From Micromonospora fulviviridis (lineage in GTDB: Bacteria; Actinomycetota; Actinomycetes; Mycobacteriales; Micromonosporaceae): 64,000 nt of DNA. Shown one piece after another: positions 39,706-49,330 of this stretch. The number at the start of each line of letters is the position of its first letter. The stretch's first letter is position 1. Location of the stretch: positions 211,744-275,743 of the forward strand of contig NZ_BMRA01000009.1 of assembly GCF_014648395.1 (NCBI RefSeq), given 5' to 3'. A program made the position numbers and the translations under genes. The notes under the pieces are model-generated. The model was given only the letters and a program-made list of their open reading frames with translations. It had not been told where the DNA came from and did not search any database.

Positions 39706-40472
39706 GTGCCCCGGTCTCCGCCGTGCGGCACACCGGCGAGTTCTTCGCGTTCTGCCTGGACACCCTGCGGGGGCTGGGCCGCCGGCCGGTGCAGGTCCGC
39801 GAGTTCGTCCAGCAGGCCTGGTTCATCAGCTCGGTGTCCATCCTGCCCGCCGCGCTGGTCTCCATCCCGTTCGGCGCGGTCATCGCGCTCCAGCTCGGCT
39901 CGCTGGTCCGCCAGCTCGGCGCGCAGTCGTTCACCGGCGCCGCCTCCGTGCTCGCCGTGGTCCGCGAGGCCGGCCCGATCGTCACCGCGCTGATCATCGC
40001 CGGCGCCGGCGGCTCGGCCATCTGCGCCGACCTCGGCGCGCGCAAGATCCGCGAGGAACTGGACGCCATGCAGGTGCTCGGCATCGACCCGATCCACCGC
40101 CTCGTGGTGCCCCGGGTGCTCGCCTCGATGCTGGTCGCGGTGCTGCTCAACGGCCTGGTCAGCGTGGTCGGCGTGACCGGCGGCTACGCGTTCAACGTGG
40201 TGCTCCAGGGCGGCACGCCCGGGGCGTACCTGGCCAGCTTCCAGGCCCTCGGCCAGCTTCCCGACCTGCTGGTCGGCGAGGTGAAGGCGCTGCTGTTCGG
40301 CGCCGCCGCCGCGCTGGTCGCCAGCCACCAGGGGATGACCGCCAAGGGCGGCCCGAAGGGCGTCGGTGACGCGGTCAACCGCAGCGTGGTCATCACCTTC
40401 ATGCTGCTGTTCGCGCTGAACTTCGTGGTCACGGCCGTGTACTTCCAGGTCGTCCCGCAGAAGGGGAGCTGA
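39702..40472 (+). CDS. YrbEA/MlaE-family permease, first of pair
   Basis: This 256-residue membrane permease has about five or six helices. It carries the MlaE-family segment REAGPIVTALIIAGAGGSAI, then DLGARKIREELDAMQVLGID, which contains the conserved cytoplasmic E-E-L-D-A-M/L-x-V-L-G coupling helix that contacts the ATPase. It overlaps the ATPase gene by 4 bp. In Mce systems two different YrbE subunits form the membrane channel under a hexameric Mce assembly for lipid or sterol import. Confidence 0.93.
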   Translation: MSAPVSAVRHTGEFFAFCLDTLRGLGRRPVQVREFVQQAWFISSVSILPAALVSIPFGAVIALQLGSLVRQLGAQSFTGAASVLAVVREAGPIVTALIIAGAGGSAICADLGARKIREELDAMQVLGIDPIHRLVVPRVLASMLVAVLLNGLVSVVGVTGGYAFNVVLQGGTPGAYLASFQALGQLPDLLVGEVKALLFGAAAALVASHQGMTAKGGPKGVGDAVNRSVVITFMLLFALNFVVTAVYFQVVPQKGS

Positions 40473-40473
40473 C

Positions 40474-41277
40474 ATGGCCGTCCTGCGGTACCTCGACGAC
40501 CTGGGCGGCCAGCTCGCCTTCCACCTGCGCGCCCTGGCCTGGGCGCCGCGCACCCTGCGCCGCTACCGGCGCGAGGTGATCCGGCTGCTGGCCGAGGTGA
40601 GCTTCGGCACCGGGGCGCTCGCCGTGTTCGGCGGCACCGTCGGGGTGATCTGCTTCCTCACCTTCTTCACCGGCACCGAGGTCGGGCTCCAGGGCTACCA
40701 GGCGCTCGACCAGCTCGGCAGCAGCGCGTTCACCGGCTTCGTCTCGGCCTACTTCAACACCCGAGAGATCTCGCCGCTGGTCGCCGCCCTGGCGCTGTCG
40801 GCCACCGTCGGCTGCGGCTTCACCGCCCAGCTCGGCGCCATGCGGATCTCCGAGGAGGTCGACGCGCTCGAGGTGATGGGCGTGCCCTCGCTGCCGTTCC
40901 TGGTCACCACCCGGATGATCGCCGGCTTCATCGCGGTCATCCCGCTGTACGTGGTCGGCCTGCTGGCCAGCTACCTGGCCACCCGCACCATCGCGGTCGG
41001 CTACTTCGGACAGTCCGCCGGCACCTACGACTACTACTTCCACCTCTTCCTGCCCCCGGCGGACGTGCTCTGGTCCTTCGGCAAGGTGCTGGTGTTCAGC
41101 GTGATCGTGGTGCTGGTGCACTGCTGGTACGGCTACACCGCCCAGGGCGGGCCGGCCGCGGTCGGCGTCGCCGTCGGGCGGGCCGTGCGGACCGCGATCG
41201 TCGCGGTCAACGTCGTGGACTTCTTCCTGTCCCTGGCCATCTGGGGCGCCACCACCACCGTCCGGATCGCGGGGTGA
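40474..41277 (+). CDS. YrbEB/MlaE-family permease, second of pair
   Basis: This 267-residue membrane protein is homologous to its neighbour. It contains REISPLVAALALSATVGCGF, then AQLGAMRISEEVDALEVMGV (coupling helix). FVTTRMIAG-type helices and the conserved C-terminal HCWYGYTAQGGPAAVGVAVG complete the family pattern. It starts one base after the first permease stop. The GTG of the first Mce gene overlaps its own TGA. It forms the hetero-pair with YrbEA. Confidence 0.93.
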   Translation: MAVLRYLDDLGGQLAFHLRALAWAPRTLRRYRREVIRLLAEVSFGTGALAVFGGTVGVICFLTFFTGTEVGLQGYQALDQLGSSAFTGFVSAYFNTREISPLVAALALSATVGCGFTAQLGAMRISEEVDALEVMGVPSLPFLVTTRMIAGFIAVIPLYVVGLLASYLATRTIAVGYFGQSAGTYDYYFHLFLPPADVLWSFGKVLVFSVIVVLVHCWYGYTAQGGPAAVGVAVGRAVRTAIVAVNVVDFFLSLAIWGATTTVRIAG

Positions 41278-42572
41278 CGACCATGCGACACCGTCTTCTC
41301 GGCCTCGTCTTCGTCGCCCTGCTCACCGCGGCGCTGACCGCCGCCGTGCTCCAGTACCGCGGGGCGTTCACCCCGGTCGACCGGGTCACCCTCCGCGCCG
41401 ACCGTGCCGGCCTGCACCTGATCGAGGGCGCCGACGTGAAGGTACGCGGGGTGGTGGTCGGCGACGTCCGGTCGGTGCGCAGTGACGGCCACGGCGCGAT
41501 CGTCGGGCTGGCCCTCGACCCCGCCGCCACCGCCCGGATCCCCGCCGACGTGACCGCCCGGCTGCTGCCCAAGACCCTCTTCGGCGAGCGGTACGTCGAA
41601 CTCGTCCCGCCCCCGGGCAGCTCCGCCGGGCCGATCCGCGCCGGCGCCGTGATCACCCAGGACCGCAGCCGCACGGCCGTCGAGCTGGAACGGGTGCTCG
41701 ACGAGGCGCTGCCGCTGCTCCAGTCCATCCGCCCCGATCAGCTCGCCACCACCCTCGGCGCCATCGCCACCGCCCTGGAGGGGCGCGGCGAGCGGCTCGG
41801 CGCGAACCTCGCCCGGCTCGGCGCGTACCTGCGGCAGCTCAACCCGCAGCTGCCGACGATCACCGAGGACCTCCGCCAGCTCGCCGCCGTGCTGGACAGC
41901 TACGACGCGGCGCTGCCCGACCTGCTGGCCCTGCTGCGCGACGTGACCGTCACCGCCGGCACCATCGGCGACCAGCGCGACCAGCTCGCCGCGTTCCTCG
42001 CCGACACCACCGACACGGCCGACACGGCGCGCGGCTTCCTGGACCGGCACGGCGACCAGCTCATCCGGCTGGGCCAGGTCAGCCGCCCGGTGCTGGAACT
42101 GCTGGCCGCCTACGCGCCCGAGTACCCGTGCCTGGTGCACGGGCTGGTCGCCCTGCAACCCCGGGTCGAGGAGGTCTTCGCCGGTGGCCGGATGCACATC
42201 ACCTTGGAGGTGACCCGCGACGGCGGCCCGTACGAGCGGGGCCGTGACGAGCCGGTCTACGCCGCCCACGACGGCCCGGACTGCCGGGGCATGCCGCACC
42301 CGCGGGTGCCCGCCCCGGAGGTGCCGGTCGCCGACGGCTACGACTATCGCGGCGCCCGTACCCCGGCGCCCCTGCCGGTCGGTGTCCCGGCCGGTGGCGC
42401 GCCGACGGCGCCGGCGTCCCCGGCGATGGGCCGGGCCGGCACCGCCGAGGAGCGGGCGCTGGTGAAACCGCTGGTCGGCGGGCTCACCGGGACGCCGCCC
42501 GCCGAGGTGCCCGACTTCGCGGTGCTGCTCTGGGGCCCGCTGCTGCGCGGAGCGGTGGTGACCGCCCGATGA
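41274..42572 (+). CDS. mceA: Mce family protein, first position (MceA)
   Basis: This 432-residue protein starts at GTG 41274 (GTGA overlap; ATG 41283 is also plausible). An N-terminal helix (RLLGLVFVALLTAALTAAVL) anchors it, then the MCE domain (about 35-120: LRADRAGLHLIEGADVKVRG, LPKTLFGERYVELVPPP). A long helical region (EDLRQLAAVLDSYDAALPDL and onwards) is the Cholesterol_uptake-type stalk. The C-terminal 120 or so residues include two Cys (EYPCLVHG, PDCRGMPHP) and a Pro-rich stretch. Six such subunits assemble into a tube that moves hydrophobic molecules across the envelope. Confidence 0.92.
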   Translation: MTTMRHRLLGLVFVALLTAALTAAVLQYRGAFTPVDRVTLRADRAGLHLIEGADVKVRGVVVGDVRSVRSDGHGAIVGLALDPAATARIPADVTARLLPKTLFGERYVELVPPPGSSAGPIRAGAVITQDRSRTAVELERVLDEALPLLQSIRPDQLATTLGAIATALEGRGERLGANLARLGAYLRQLNPQLPTITEDLRQLAAVLDSYDAALPDLLALLRDVTVTAGTIGDQRDQLAAFLADTTDTADTARGFLDRHGDQLIRLGQVSRPVLELLAAYAPEYPCLVHGLVALQPRVEEVFAGGRMHITLEVTRDGGPYERGRDEPVYAAHDGPDCRGMPHPRVPAPEVPVADGYDYRGARTPAPLPVGVPAGGAPTAPASPAMGRAGTAEERALVKPLVGGLTGTPPAEVPDFAVLLWGPLLRGAVVTAR

Positions 42573-43603
42573 CCGGGAAGACGACCCCCGCGCTGGTGAA
42601 GCTGGTGCTGTTCGCCGCGGTCACGCTGCTGGCCACCGGGCTGCTCGCGCAGACCCTCGGCGCGTTCCCGCCCGAGGGCACCACCTACCGGGCCCGGTTC
42701 ACCGACGTGACCGGGCTGCTCGCCGGCGACGACGTGCGGATCGCCGGCGTGCGGGTGGGCAAGGTGGCCGACATCCGGGTGGTCGACGACACCACCGCCG
42801 AGGTTGCCTTCACCGTCGACCGGGACGTGCCGCTGGCCGTCGGCGTGCGCGCCGCCGTCCGCTACCGCAACCTGGTCGGGCAGCGCTACCTGGCGCTGAC
42901 CGAGGGCCCCGGCGACCCCCGCCCGCTGCGCGCCGACGGCCTCATCCCGCTCAGCCAGACCAAGCCGGCGCTGGACCTGACCGTGCTGTTCAACGGCTTC
43001 CGGCCGCTGTTCACCGCCCTCGACCCCGCCGAGGTCAACAAGCTGGCGTACGAGATCGTCCAGGTGCTCCAGGGCGAGGGCGGCACAGTCGCCAGCCTGT
43101 TGCGCCGCACCGCCTCGCTGACCAGCACCCTGGCCGACCGGGACGCGGTGATCGGGCGGGTGGTCACCAACCTCAACGAGGTGCTGGGCACCCTGGCCGC
43201 ACACGACCAGGAACTCGACCAGAGCATCAGCCAGCTCCAGCAGTTCGTCTCCGGGCTCTCCGCCGACCGCACCGCCATCGGTGAGGCGCTGGTCAGCCTC
43301 GGCGAGCTGACCGACACCACCGCCGGGCTGCTGCGCCAGACCCGGCCGCCGCTCGCCGCCGACGTCCGCGCCCTCGACGAGCTGGCGGGCACGCTGAACC
43401 GCAACTCCGCCGTCATCGACGCCACCCTGGGCCGGCTGCCGCAGCGCTACGAGTCGCTGACCCGGGTCGCCTCGTACGGCTCCTGGTTCAACTTCTACCT
43501 CTGCGACTTCGACGGCCGGCTCGCCGTCGACGGGCGGGCGCCGCTCACCGTGCCCGGCGTCGACGCCACCGCCGCCCGCTGCGCCACCGGAGGTGCCCGG
43601 TGA
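42569..43603 (+). CDS. mceB: Mce family protein, second position (MceB)
   Basis: This 344-residue protein overlaps mceA by ATGA. Transmembrane helix LVKLVLFAAVTLLATGLLAQ is followed by the MCE domain (RARFTDVTGLLAGDDVRIAG, VRVGKVADIRVV, RYRNLVGQRYLALTEGPG). An extended coiled-coil-like region comes next (LGTLAAHDQELDQSISQLQQ). It ends with ASYGSWFNFYLCDFDGRLAV, a conserved C-terminal motif with one Cys in MceB-type proteins. It is predicted to be one ring subunit of the Mce hexamer. Confidence 0.92.
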   Translation: MTGKTTPALVKLVLFAAVTLLATGLLAQTLGAFPPEGTTYRARFTDVTGLLAGDDVRIAGVRVGKVADIRVVDDTTAEVAFTVDRDVPLAVGVRAAVRYRNLVGQRYLALTEGPGDPRPLRADGLIPLSQTKPALDLTVLFNGFRPLFTALDPAEVNKLAYEIVQVLQGEGGTVASLLRRTASLTSTLADRDAVIGRVVTNLNEVLGTLAAHDQELDQSISQLQQFVSGLSADRTAIGEALVSLGELTDTTAGLLRQTRPPLAADVRALDELAGTLNRNSAVIDATLGRLPQRYESLTRVASYGSWFNFYLCDFDGRLAVDGRAPLTVPGVDATAARCATGGAR

Positions 43604-44586
43604 GACCGTTCCGCGAACGCAACCCGGTGATCGTCGGCGCGGTCGGGCTGACCGTGCTGGTCGCCGCCCTGCTCGGCGCCTTCCAGCTCGACCGGATCGC
43701 CGCGCTCACCGGCCGGGCGTACGCCGCCGCGTTCCACGACGCCAGCGGCCTGGCCACCGGCAACGAGGTCCGGGTGGCCGGGGTGCGCGTCGGGGTGGTC
43801 ACCGCCGTGGAACTGGCCCGGGGGCCGCAGCCGTACGTACGGGTCCGGTTCCGGGTCGACGACGACGGCGTACGCCTCGGCCGGGACACCGGCGCGACCA
43901 TCCGGATCAAGACGGTGCTCGGGCAGAAGTACCTGGCCCTGGCCCCGGCCGGCGCGGGGAAGCTGCCCGAGCGCGGGCAGATCCCGCTGGACCGCACCGC
44001 CGCACCGTTCGACGTGGTGCAGGCCGTCACCGGCCTCGCCGACACCCTCGACAAGGTCGACACCGACCAGCTCGCCCGGGCGTTCACGACCCTGTCGGAG
44101 ACCTTCGCCGACACCCCGTCCAGCGTGAGCACCTCGCTGACCGGACTGTCCCGGCTGTCCCGCACGGTCTCCTCCCGCGACGCGGAGCTGCGCACCCTGC
44201 TGTCCCGGGCCCGGGGCGTCACCGGCGTGCTCGCCGAGCGGGACGAGGAGTTCCGCAAGCTGGTCACCGACGGGGAGAAGCTGCTCACCGAGGTCAGCCG
44301 GCGGCGGGACGCCATCCACCAGCTCCTGGTCGGCACCGACCAGCTCGCCACCCAGCTCTCCGGGCTGGTCGCCGACAACCGCACCCAGCTGCAACCGGCG
44401 CTGCGCAAGCTGCGCGACGTGGTGGCCGTCCTGCAACGCAACCGCGACGACCTGGAGCAGACCATCCGCCGGATGGGCCCGTTCGTCACCGCGTTCGCCA
44501 ACGTGGTCGGCAACGGGCGCTGGTTCGACTCGTACGTGGACGGTCTGCTCCAGCCCTACCTGCCCGCCGCCACCGGAGGTCGCTGA
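43600..44586 (+). CDS. mceC: Mce family protein, third position (MceC)
   Basis: This 328-residue protein starts with RPFRERNPVIVGAVGLTVLV, an N-terminal anchor with the common 'ERNPVxVG' start. It has the MCE domain (AAFHDASGLATGNEVRVAGV, IRIKTVLGQKYLALAPAG), helical stalk segments (VSRRRDAIHQLLVGTDQLAT) and the C-terminal WFDSYVDGLLQP motif. It has a GTG start in a GTGA overlap with mceB. It is another ring subunit with the usual size and no anomalies. Confidence 0.92.
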   Translation: MRPFRERNPVIVGAVGLTVLVAALLGAFQLDRIAALTGRAYAAAFHDASGLATGNEVRVAGVRVGVVTAVELARGPQPYVRVRFRVDDDGVRLGRDTGATIRIKTVLGQKYLALAPAGAGKLPERGQIPLDRTAAPFDVVQAVTGLADTLDKVDTDQLARAFTTLSETFADTPSSVSTSLTGLSRLSRTVSSRDAELRTLLSRARGVTGVLAERDEEFRKLVTDGEKLLTEVSRRRDAIHQLLVGTDQLATQLSGLVADNRTQLQPALRKLRDVVAVLQRNRDDLEQTIRRMGPFVTAFANVVGNGRWFDSYVDGLLQPYLPAATGGR

Positions 44587-45830
44587 TGCCCGGTCGGATC
44601 CAGCGCTGGCGGCGCCCGCTCGCCGCGGCCACCGTGCTCGTCATCGCCGTCGCCGCCGGGGCGGCGGTGTGGCGGCACGAACCGCCGCAGCGGCGCGTCG
44701 TCGCGTACTTCACCCGCGCGGTCGGCGTCTACGCCGGCTCCGACGTGCGGATCCTCGGCGTCCGCGTCGGCGAGGTCGAGAAGGTGGTCCCGCAGGGGCG
44801 GGTGGTCCGGGTCGAGATGCGCTACGACCCGGAGCTGCGGCTGCCGGCGGGCGCGCAGGCGCTGATCGTCCCGCCCAGCGTGGTCAGCGACCGGTACGTG
44901 CAGCTCACCCCGGCGTACACGGGCGGCGCCGCGCTCGACGACGGCGCGCGGATCCCGGTCGACCGGACCGCCGCGCCCATGGAGATCGACGACATCTACG
45001 CCGCGCTCGACGAGTTCAACCGGACGCTCGGCCCGCGCGGCGCCAACGCCGACGGCGCCCTGTCCGACCTGGTCGCCACCGGCCGGGCCAACCTGGACGG
45101 CAACGGCGCCGACCTGCACGAGACGCTCGACGGGGTCTCCCGCGCGCTGACCACCCTGTCGAACGGGCGCGGCGACCTCTTCGGCACGGTGGTCAACCTG
45201 CAACGCTTCACCACGACCCTGGCCCGCAGCGACCAGCAGGTACGCCGCTTCCAGCAGCAGCTCGCCGACGTCGCCGAGCAGCTCGCCGGCGAGAAGGAGG
45301 AGCTGGCCCGGGCGCTGCGCAACCTGGCCGCCGCGCTCGGCGACGTGACCACCTTCGTCCGGCAGAACCGGACCGCGCTCACCTCGAACGTCACCGCGCT
45401 GGCCGACATCACCAAGGTCCTGGTCAAGCAGCAGCAGGCGGTCATCCAGATCCTCGACGTGGCCCCGCTGGCCATCGGCAACCTCAACCTCGCCTACAAC
45501 CCCCGCTCGGGCACCCTGGACACCCGCGACAACCCGCTCGGCCCGTACGACCCGGCCACCTTCGCCTGCTCGCTCATGGTCGCCCAGCTTCCCGCCGCGG
45601 AGGTGCCGGCGATCTGCACCAAGCTCGCGCAGACCCTGCGGCAGCGCGGGCTGCCCCTCACCGACCAGCTGCGCAAGCTGCTCAAGCTGCCGCCCGGCGC
45701 CCCGGCGGGAGGCGGGTCCTCACCGGGCTCCGTCAGCTCCCCCGGTGCGCCGACCGCCGACCAGGCGCCGGGCGGCTCCACCATCCCGAGCGACCCCACG
45801 CTCGGCGGCATCCTGCGGGGCCCGGCGTGA
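44586..45830 (+). CDS. mceD: Mce family protein, fourth position (MceD)
   Basis: This 414-residue protein begins at ATG 44586 in a TGATG overlap. N-terminal anchor RRPLAAATVLVIAVAAGAAV is followed by the MCE domain (YFTRAVGVYAGSDVRILGVR, VVSDRYVQLTPAYTGG), then IDDIYAALDEFNRTLGPRGA and the helical stalk (VRRFQQQLADVAEQLAGEKE). The conserved end LNLAYNPRSGTLDTRDN precedes a Pro/Gly/Ser-rich tail of about 70 residues. A much longer upstream frame in this phase is a shadow of mceC, which is why the internal ATG was chosen. Confidence 0.92.
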   Translation: MPGRIQRWRRPLAAATVLVIAVAAGAAVWRHEPPQRRVVAYFTRAVGVYAGSDVRILGVRVGEVEKVVPQGRVVRVEMRYDPELRLPAGAQALIVPPSVVSDRYVQLTPAYTGGAALDDGARIPVDRTAAPMEIDDIYAALDEFNRTLGPRGANADGALSDLVATGRANLDGNGADLHETLDGVSRALTTLSNGRGDLFGTVVNLQRFTTTLARSDQQVRRFQQQLADVAEQLAGEKEELARALRNLAAALGDVTTFVRQNRTALTSNVTALADITKVLVKQQQAVIQILDVAPLAIGNLNLAYNPRSGTLDTRDNPLGPYDPATFACSLMVAQLPAAEVPAICTKLAQTLRQRGLPLTDQLRKLLKLPPGAPAGGGSSPGSVSSPGAPTADQAPGGSTIPSDPTLGGILRGPA

Positions 45831-47272
45831 CCGCCCGGCTGTCCGGCGCGCCCGCCGCCACCCGCGCCCGGCTGCCCCGGTTGCTGGCCGGCGCGCTGGC
45901 CGTGGCCCTGCTGCCTGCCGGCTGCGGCCTGCCCGAGGTCGCCGACCTGCCGCTGCCCGGCGGCCGGCCGGCCGGGCCCGGCTACACGGTCACCGCGGAG
46001 TTCACCGACGTGCTGGACCTGGTGCCCCGGGCCGCCGTGAAGGTCGACGACGTCACCGTGGGCAGCGTCGAGAAGATCTCGCTGGACGGCTGGCACGCCC
46101 GGGTCCGGCTGCGCATCGACCGGGCGGTGCGGCTGCCGGCGAACGCCACCGCCGCCGTCCGCCAGAGCAGCCTGCTCGGCGAGAAGTACGTGGCGGTGGC
46201 CCCGCCCCCGGCCGAGCCGGCCCGCGGCGACCTCGCCGACGGCGACCTCATCCCGCTGTCCCGCACCACCCGCGGCGCCGAGGTGGAGGAGGTCCTGGCC
46301 GCGCTGGGCCTGCTGCTCAACGGCGGTGGCCTGGCCCAGTTGCGCACCATCAACGCCGAGCTGAACCGGGCCCTGGCCGGCCGCGAGCCGGCGCTGCGGG
46401 ACACCCTCACCCAGCTCGACACCTTCCTCGGCGGGCTCGACCGGCAGAAGGCCGACATCGTCCGCGCCATCGACGCCCTGGACCGGCTCACCGGCCGGCT
46501 GGCCCGGCAGCGGCAGGTCGTCGGCGACGCGCTGGACTCCCTCGCCCCGGGCCTGACCGTCCTGGCCCGGCAACGCGCCCAGCTCACCAAGGCGCTCACC
46601 GCGCTCGGCCGGCTCGGCACCGTGGGCACCCGGGTGGTGGAGCGCAGCCGGGCCGACACGGTGGCCGCGGTGACGTCCCTGCAACCGATCCTGGAACAGC
46701 TCGCCCGGGCCGGCGACGACCTGCCGAAGTCGCTGGACTTCATGCTGTCGTACCCGTTCCCGCCGAACGTCACGGGTGCGATCGTCGGCGACTTCGTGAA
46801 CCTGTCCGTCACGGCCGACCTGGACGCGGCCAGCATCCTGGCCAACCTGGTGGCCGCCGCGCCCGCCCCGGCGCCGCGGGCGTCCCGGCCGGCGACCCCG
46901 ACGGCGCCCCGGCCGCCCGCCACCGGCGGCGGCCCGGCGCGGCCCGGCGCCAAGCCCGGCGGCGGCGTCCTCCCCGACCTGCCGCTGGTCCGGTGCCTGC
47001 CGGACCTCAAGGACTTCCCGGCCATCTTCACCCCGCCGAAGGAGTGCGGGCTGCCGGAAGGCTGCAAGCTGCTCAAACCCGGCTCCGCCGTGCCGCTGGG
47101 CGGGCTGCTGCTGCCCAAGGGCCTGGTGCCGCCGGGCACCGCGCTTCCCGCCGGAACCGAACTGCCCGACGGCACCGTGCTCACCGCCGAGTGCGTGCTC
47201 CCGGTGACCGGCGCCGTCGTCGGCCAGGTCGGCGACCTGACCGACGTGCTCGGGGGAGGGCTGATCCCGTGA
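45827..47272 (+). CDS. mceE: Mce family lipoprotein, fifth position (MceE/LprK-like)
   Basis: This 481-residue protein has a GTG start overlapping mceD. The signal peptide RLLAGALAVALLPAGC ends in a lipobox (Pro-Ala-Gly-Cys, Cys near residue 33), making it the lipid-anchored member normally found fifth in actinobacterial mce operons. The MCE domain follows (AEFTDVLDLVPRAAVKVDDV, SSLLGEKYVAVAPPP), then a helical stalk and the SYPFPPNVTGAIVGDFVNLS motif. A long Pro/Gly-rich tail has four Cys in its terminal 100 residues (VRCLPDLK, KECGLPEGCKLL, AECVLP), possibly disulfide-bonded. Confidence 0.93.
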   Translation: MTARLSGAPAATRARLPRLLAGALAVALLPAGCGLPEVADLPLPGGRPAGPGYTVTAEFTDVLDLVPRAAVKVDDVTVGSVEKISLDGWHARVRLRIDRAVRLPANATAAVRQSSLLGEKYVAVAPPPAEPARGDLADGDLIPLSRTTRGAEVEEVLAALGLLLNGGGLAQLRTINAELNRALAGREPALRDTLTQLDTFLGGLDRQKADIVRAIDALDRLTGRLARQRQVVGDALDSLAPGLTVLARQRAQLTKALTALGRLGTVGTRVVERSRADTVAAVTSLQPILEQLARAGDDLPKSLDFMLSYPFPPNVTGAIVGDFVNLSVTADLDAASILANLVAAAPAPAPRASRPATPTAPRPPATGGGPARPGAKPGGGVLPDLPLVRCLPDLKDFPAIFTPPKECGLPEGCKLLKPGSAVPLGGLLLPKGLVPPGTALPAGTELPDGTVLTAECVLPVTGAVVGQVGDLTDVLGGGLIP

Positions 47273-48504
47273 TCGGACGCACCGTGAAGCTTCAGGTGCT
47301 CGCCTTCGTGCTGGTGAGCATCCTCGGCGTCGGCTACGTCGGCATCCGCTACGTGGGCCTCGGCGACCGGCTGTTCCACACCGGCTACGTGATCCACGTC
47401 GACCTGGCCCGCGCCGGCGGGCTGTTCGCCAACGCCCCGGTCACCTACCGCGGCGTGCCCGTCGGCCGGGTCACCGCGGTCGACCTGCGCGGCGACGGGG
47501 TCCGCGCCGACCTGCGCATCGACCGGGGGGTCCGGGTTCCCGACGCGCTGCGCGCGGTGGTCGCCCAGCGGTCCGCCGTCGGCGAGCAGTACCTCGACCT
47601 GCGTCCCGACCGCGACGGCGGGCCGTACCTGGCCGACGGGGCGGTGATCCCGGCCGACCGGACCGGCCTCCCGCTGGCCCCGGAGACGCTGCTGACCAAC
47701 CTGGACGCGCTGGTCCGCTCGGTGGACCCGGACGACCTGTCCGTGCTCGTCACCGAGCTGGGCACCGCGTTCGAGGGCAACGAGCAGGCCCTGGCCCGCC
47801 TCCTCGACGCCGGGGACGCCCTGCTCGCCGAGGCGGACCAGCGGCTGCCCGAGACCCTCGCGCTGATCCGCGACGCGCGGACCGTGCTGACCACCCAGGC
47901 CGAGTCCGCCGAGGCGCTGCGCCGCTGGTCGGCCGGGCTGGCGCAGCTCGCCGCCACGCTCCGCGCCGCGGACCCGGACCTGCGCCGGCTGCTGGCCGGC
48001 GGACCGCCGGCCGGCGTCGAGCTGCGGGCGCTGCTGCGCGGCCTGGAACCCGACGTGGGGGTGCTGCTCGGCAACCTGGTCACCGTCAACGGGATCGCCG
48101 CCCGGCGGCTGCCCGGCATCGAGCAGCTCCTGGTCGTGTACCCGATCGCGGTGGCCGGCGGGTTCACCGTCACCCCCGGCGACGGCACCGCGCACCTCGG
48201 TCTCGTGGTGAACGCGGGCAACCCGCCGTCCTGCGTCTACTCCGGCGGCGGCACCCGGTGCGACGCCGGCGAACGGTCCGCCGGGGCGAGCGTGCGCGGC
48301 GCCGGGAACGCCCCCCGACCCGGCGGCGCCGACCCCGCGCCCCCGACCGCCGACCGGGGCGGCGACCCCGGGTACGACCCGGCGACCGGCCTGGTGCTCG
48401 GCGCCGACGGCCGCCCCCTGCAGTTCGGCGGCACCGGCGGCCAGTACCGCACCGCCGGCGCCCAGTCCTGGAAACAGCTGTTGCTCGCCGGGGTGACCCC
48501 GTGA
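47269..48504 (+). CDS. mceF: Mce family protein, sixth position (MceF)
   Basis: This 411-residue protein has a GTG start overlapping mceE. Anchor VKLQVLAFVLVSILGVGYVG is followed by the MCE domain (IHVDLARAGGLFANAPVTYR, AQRSAVGEQYLDLRPDRDGG) and a helical stalk (VTELGTAFEGNEQALARLLD). A C-terminal region has PGIEQLLVVYPIAVAGGFTV and a Gly/Pro-rich end containing PSCVYSGGGTRCDAG (Cys pair). It completes the six Mce subunits expected for one hexameric tube. Confidence 0.92.
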   Translation: MIGRTVKLQVLAFVLVSILGVGYVGIRYVGLGDRLFHTGYVIHVDLARAGGLFANAPVTYRGVPVGRVTAVDLRGDGVRADLRIDRGVRVPDALRAVVAQRSAVGEQYLDLRPDRDGGPYLADGAVIPADRTGLPLAPETLLTNLDALVRSVDPDDLSVLVTELGTAFEGNEQALARLLDAGDALLAEADQRLPETLALIRDARTVLTTQAESAEALRRWSAGLAQLAATLRAADPDLRRLLAGGPPAGVELRALLRGLEPDVGVLLGNLVTVNGIAARRLPGIEQLLVVYPIAVAGGFTVTPGDGTAHLGLVVNAGNPPSCVYSGGGTRCDAGERSAGASVRGAGNAPRPGGADPAPPTADRGGDPGYDPATGLVLGADGRPLQFGGTGGQYRTAGAQSWKQLLLAGVTP

Positions 48505-49313
48505 CCGGCGTACCCGAGGAGGTGGCGGTGCCCAGCCGTAGGAACACCACGTTGAAGGTCATCAAGGGCGCGAAGGCGGGCGGGCCGACGCCACCGCGCC
48601 GCCGCCTGGTCACCCGGGCGGTGCCCGCACCCGCCGAGCCGATCGAGCGGGTGCTGGAACGGCTCGACCGGGAACCCGTCGAGGACCCCACCGAGGCCGG
48701 CGACCTGACCGTCGTCGGCGACCCGGCCGAGGTCGAGGACCTGCCGGATCCCCACCGGGAGTCCGCCGAGGCGGACGCCGCCGACGAGCCGGACGCTGCT
48801 GCCGAGTCGGTCGGCGACGTCCCGCGCGGCCGGGCCCGGGCGCTCACGGCGCTGCTCGTGATGCTGCTCGCCGCCGCCCTGGCCGGCGCCGGCGTGCAGG
48901 GCCACCGCTGGTACGTCGACCGCGCCACCGAGCAGGCCCGCGGGGCGGCCGTCGCCGCCGCCCGGCAGGCCGCGGTCAACTTCGTCTCGGTCAGCGCGGC
49001 CAGCGTCGACCGGGACCTGAGCCGGATCACCGCCGGCGCCACCGGCGACTTCAAGGACGAGTTCACCCGCGGTCAGGCCCAGGTGCGCGCCGCCGTGGTG
49101 GAGAACAAGGTCCAGTCGCAGGGCACCGTGCTGCGCGCCGGGATCGTCTCCGGCGACCGGCGGCGCGCGGTGGTGCTGGTCGCGGTCGACGCCACCGTCC
49201 GCAACGTCAAGGCGCCCGACGGGCGGCCGTCGCACTACCGGATCCAGCTGGACCTGGTCCGGGACCGGGACTCGGGGGACTGGCTCGTGACCAAGCTCCA
49301 GTTCGTCGGATGA
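48501..49313 (+). CDS. Mce-associated membrane protein (Mam-like) 1
   Basis: This protein of about 270 aa starts at GTG 48501 (GTGA overlap). A GTG at 48528, preceded by GAGGAGG, is a good alternative. A long acidic cytoplasmic N-terminus (about 110 residues) precedes one transmembrane helix (LTALLVMLLAAALAGAGVQG). A compact NTF2-like extracellular domain follows, with AAVNFVSVSAASVDRDLSRI and a terminal DLVRDRDSGDWLVTKLQFVG. Such Mam proteins stabilise Mce complexes in mycobacteria. Confidence 0.88.
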   Translation: MTGVPEEVAVPSRRNTTLKVIKGAKAGGPTPPRRRLVTRAVPAPAEPIERVLERLDREPVEDPTEAGDLTVVGDPAEVEDLPDPHRESAEADAADEPDAAAESVGDVPRGRARALTALLVMLLAAALAGAGVQGHRWYVDRATEQARGAAVAAARQAAVNFVSVSAASVDRDLSRITAGATGDFKDEFTRGQAQVRAAVVENKVQSQGTVLRAGIVSGDRRRAVVLVAVDATVRNVKAPDGRPSHYRIQLDLVRDRDSGDWLVTKLQFVG

Positions 49314-49330
49314 CCGACAGGAGGAGACCG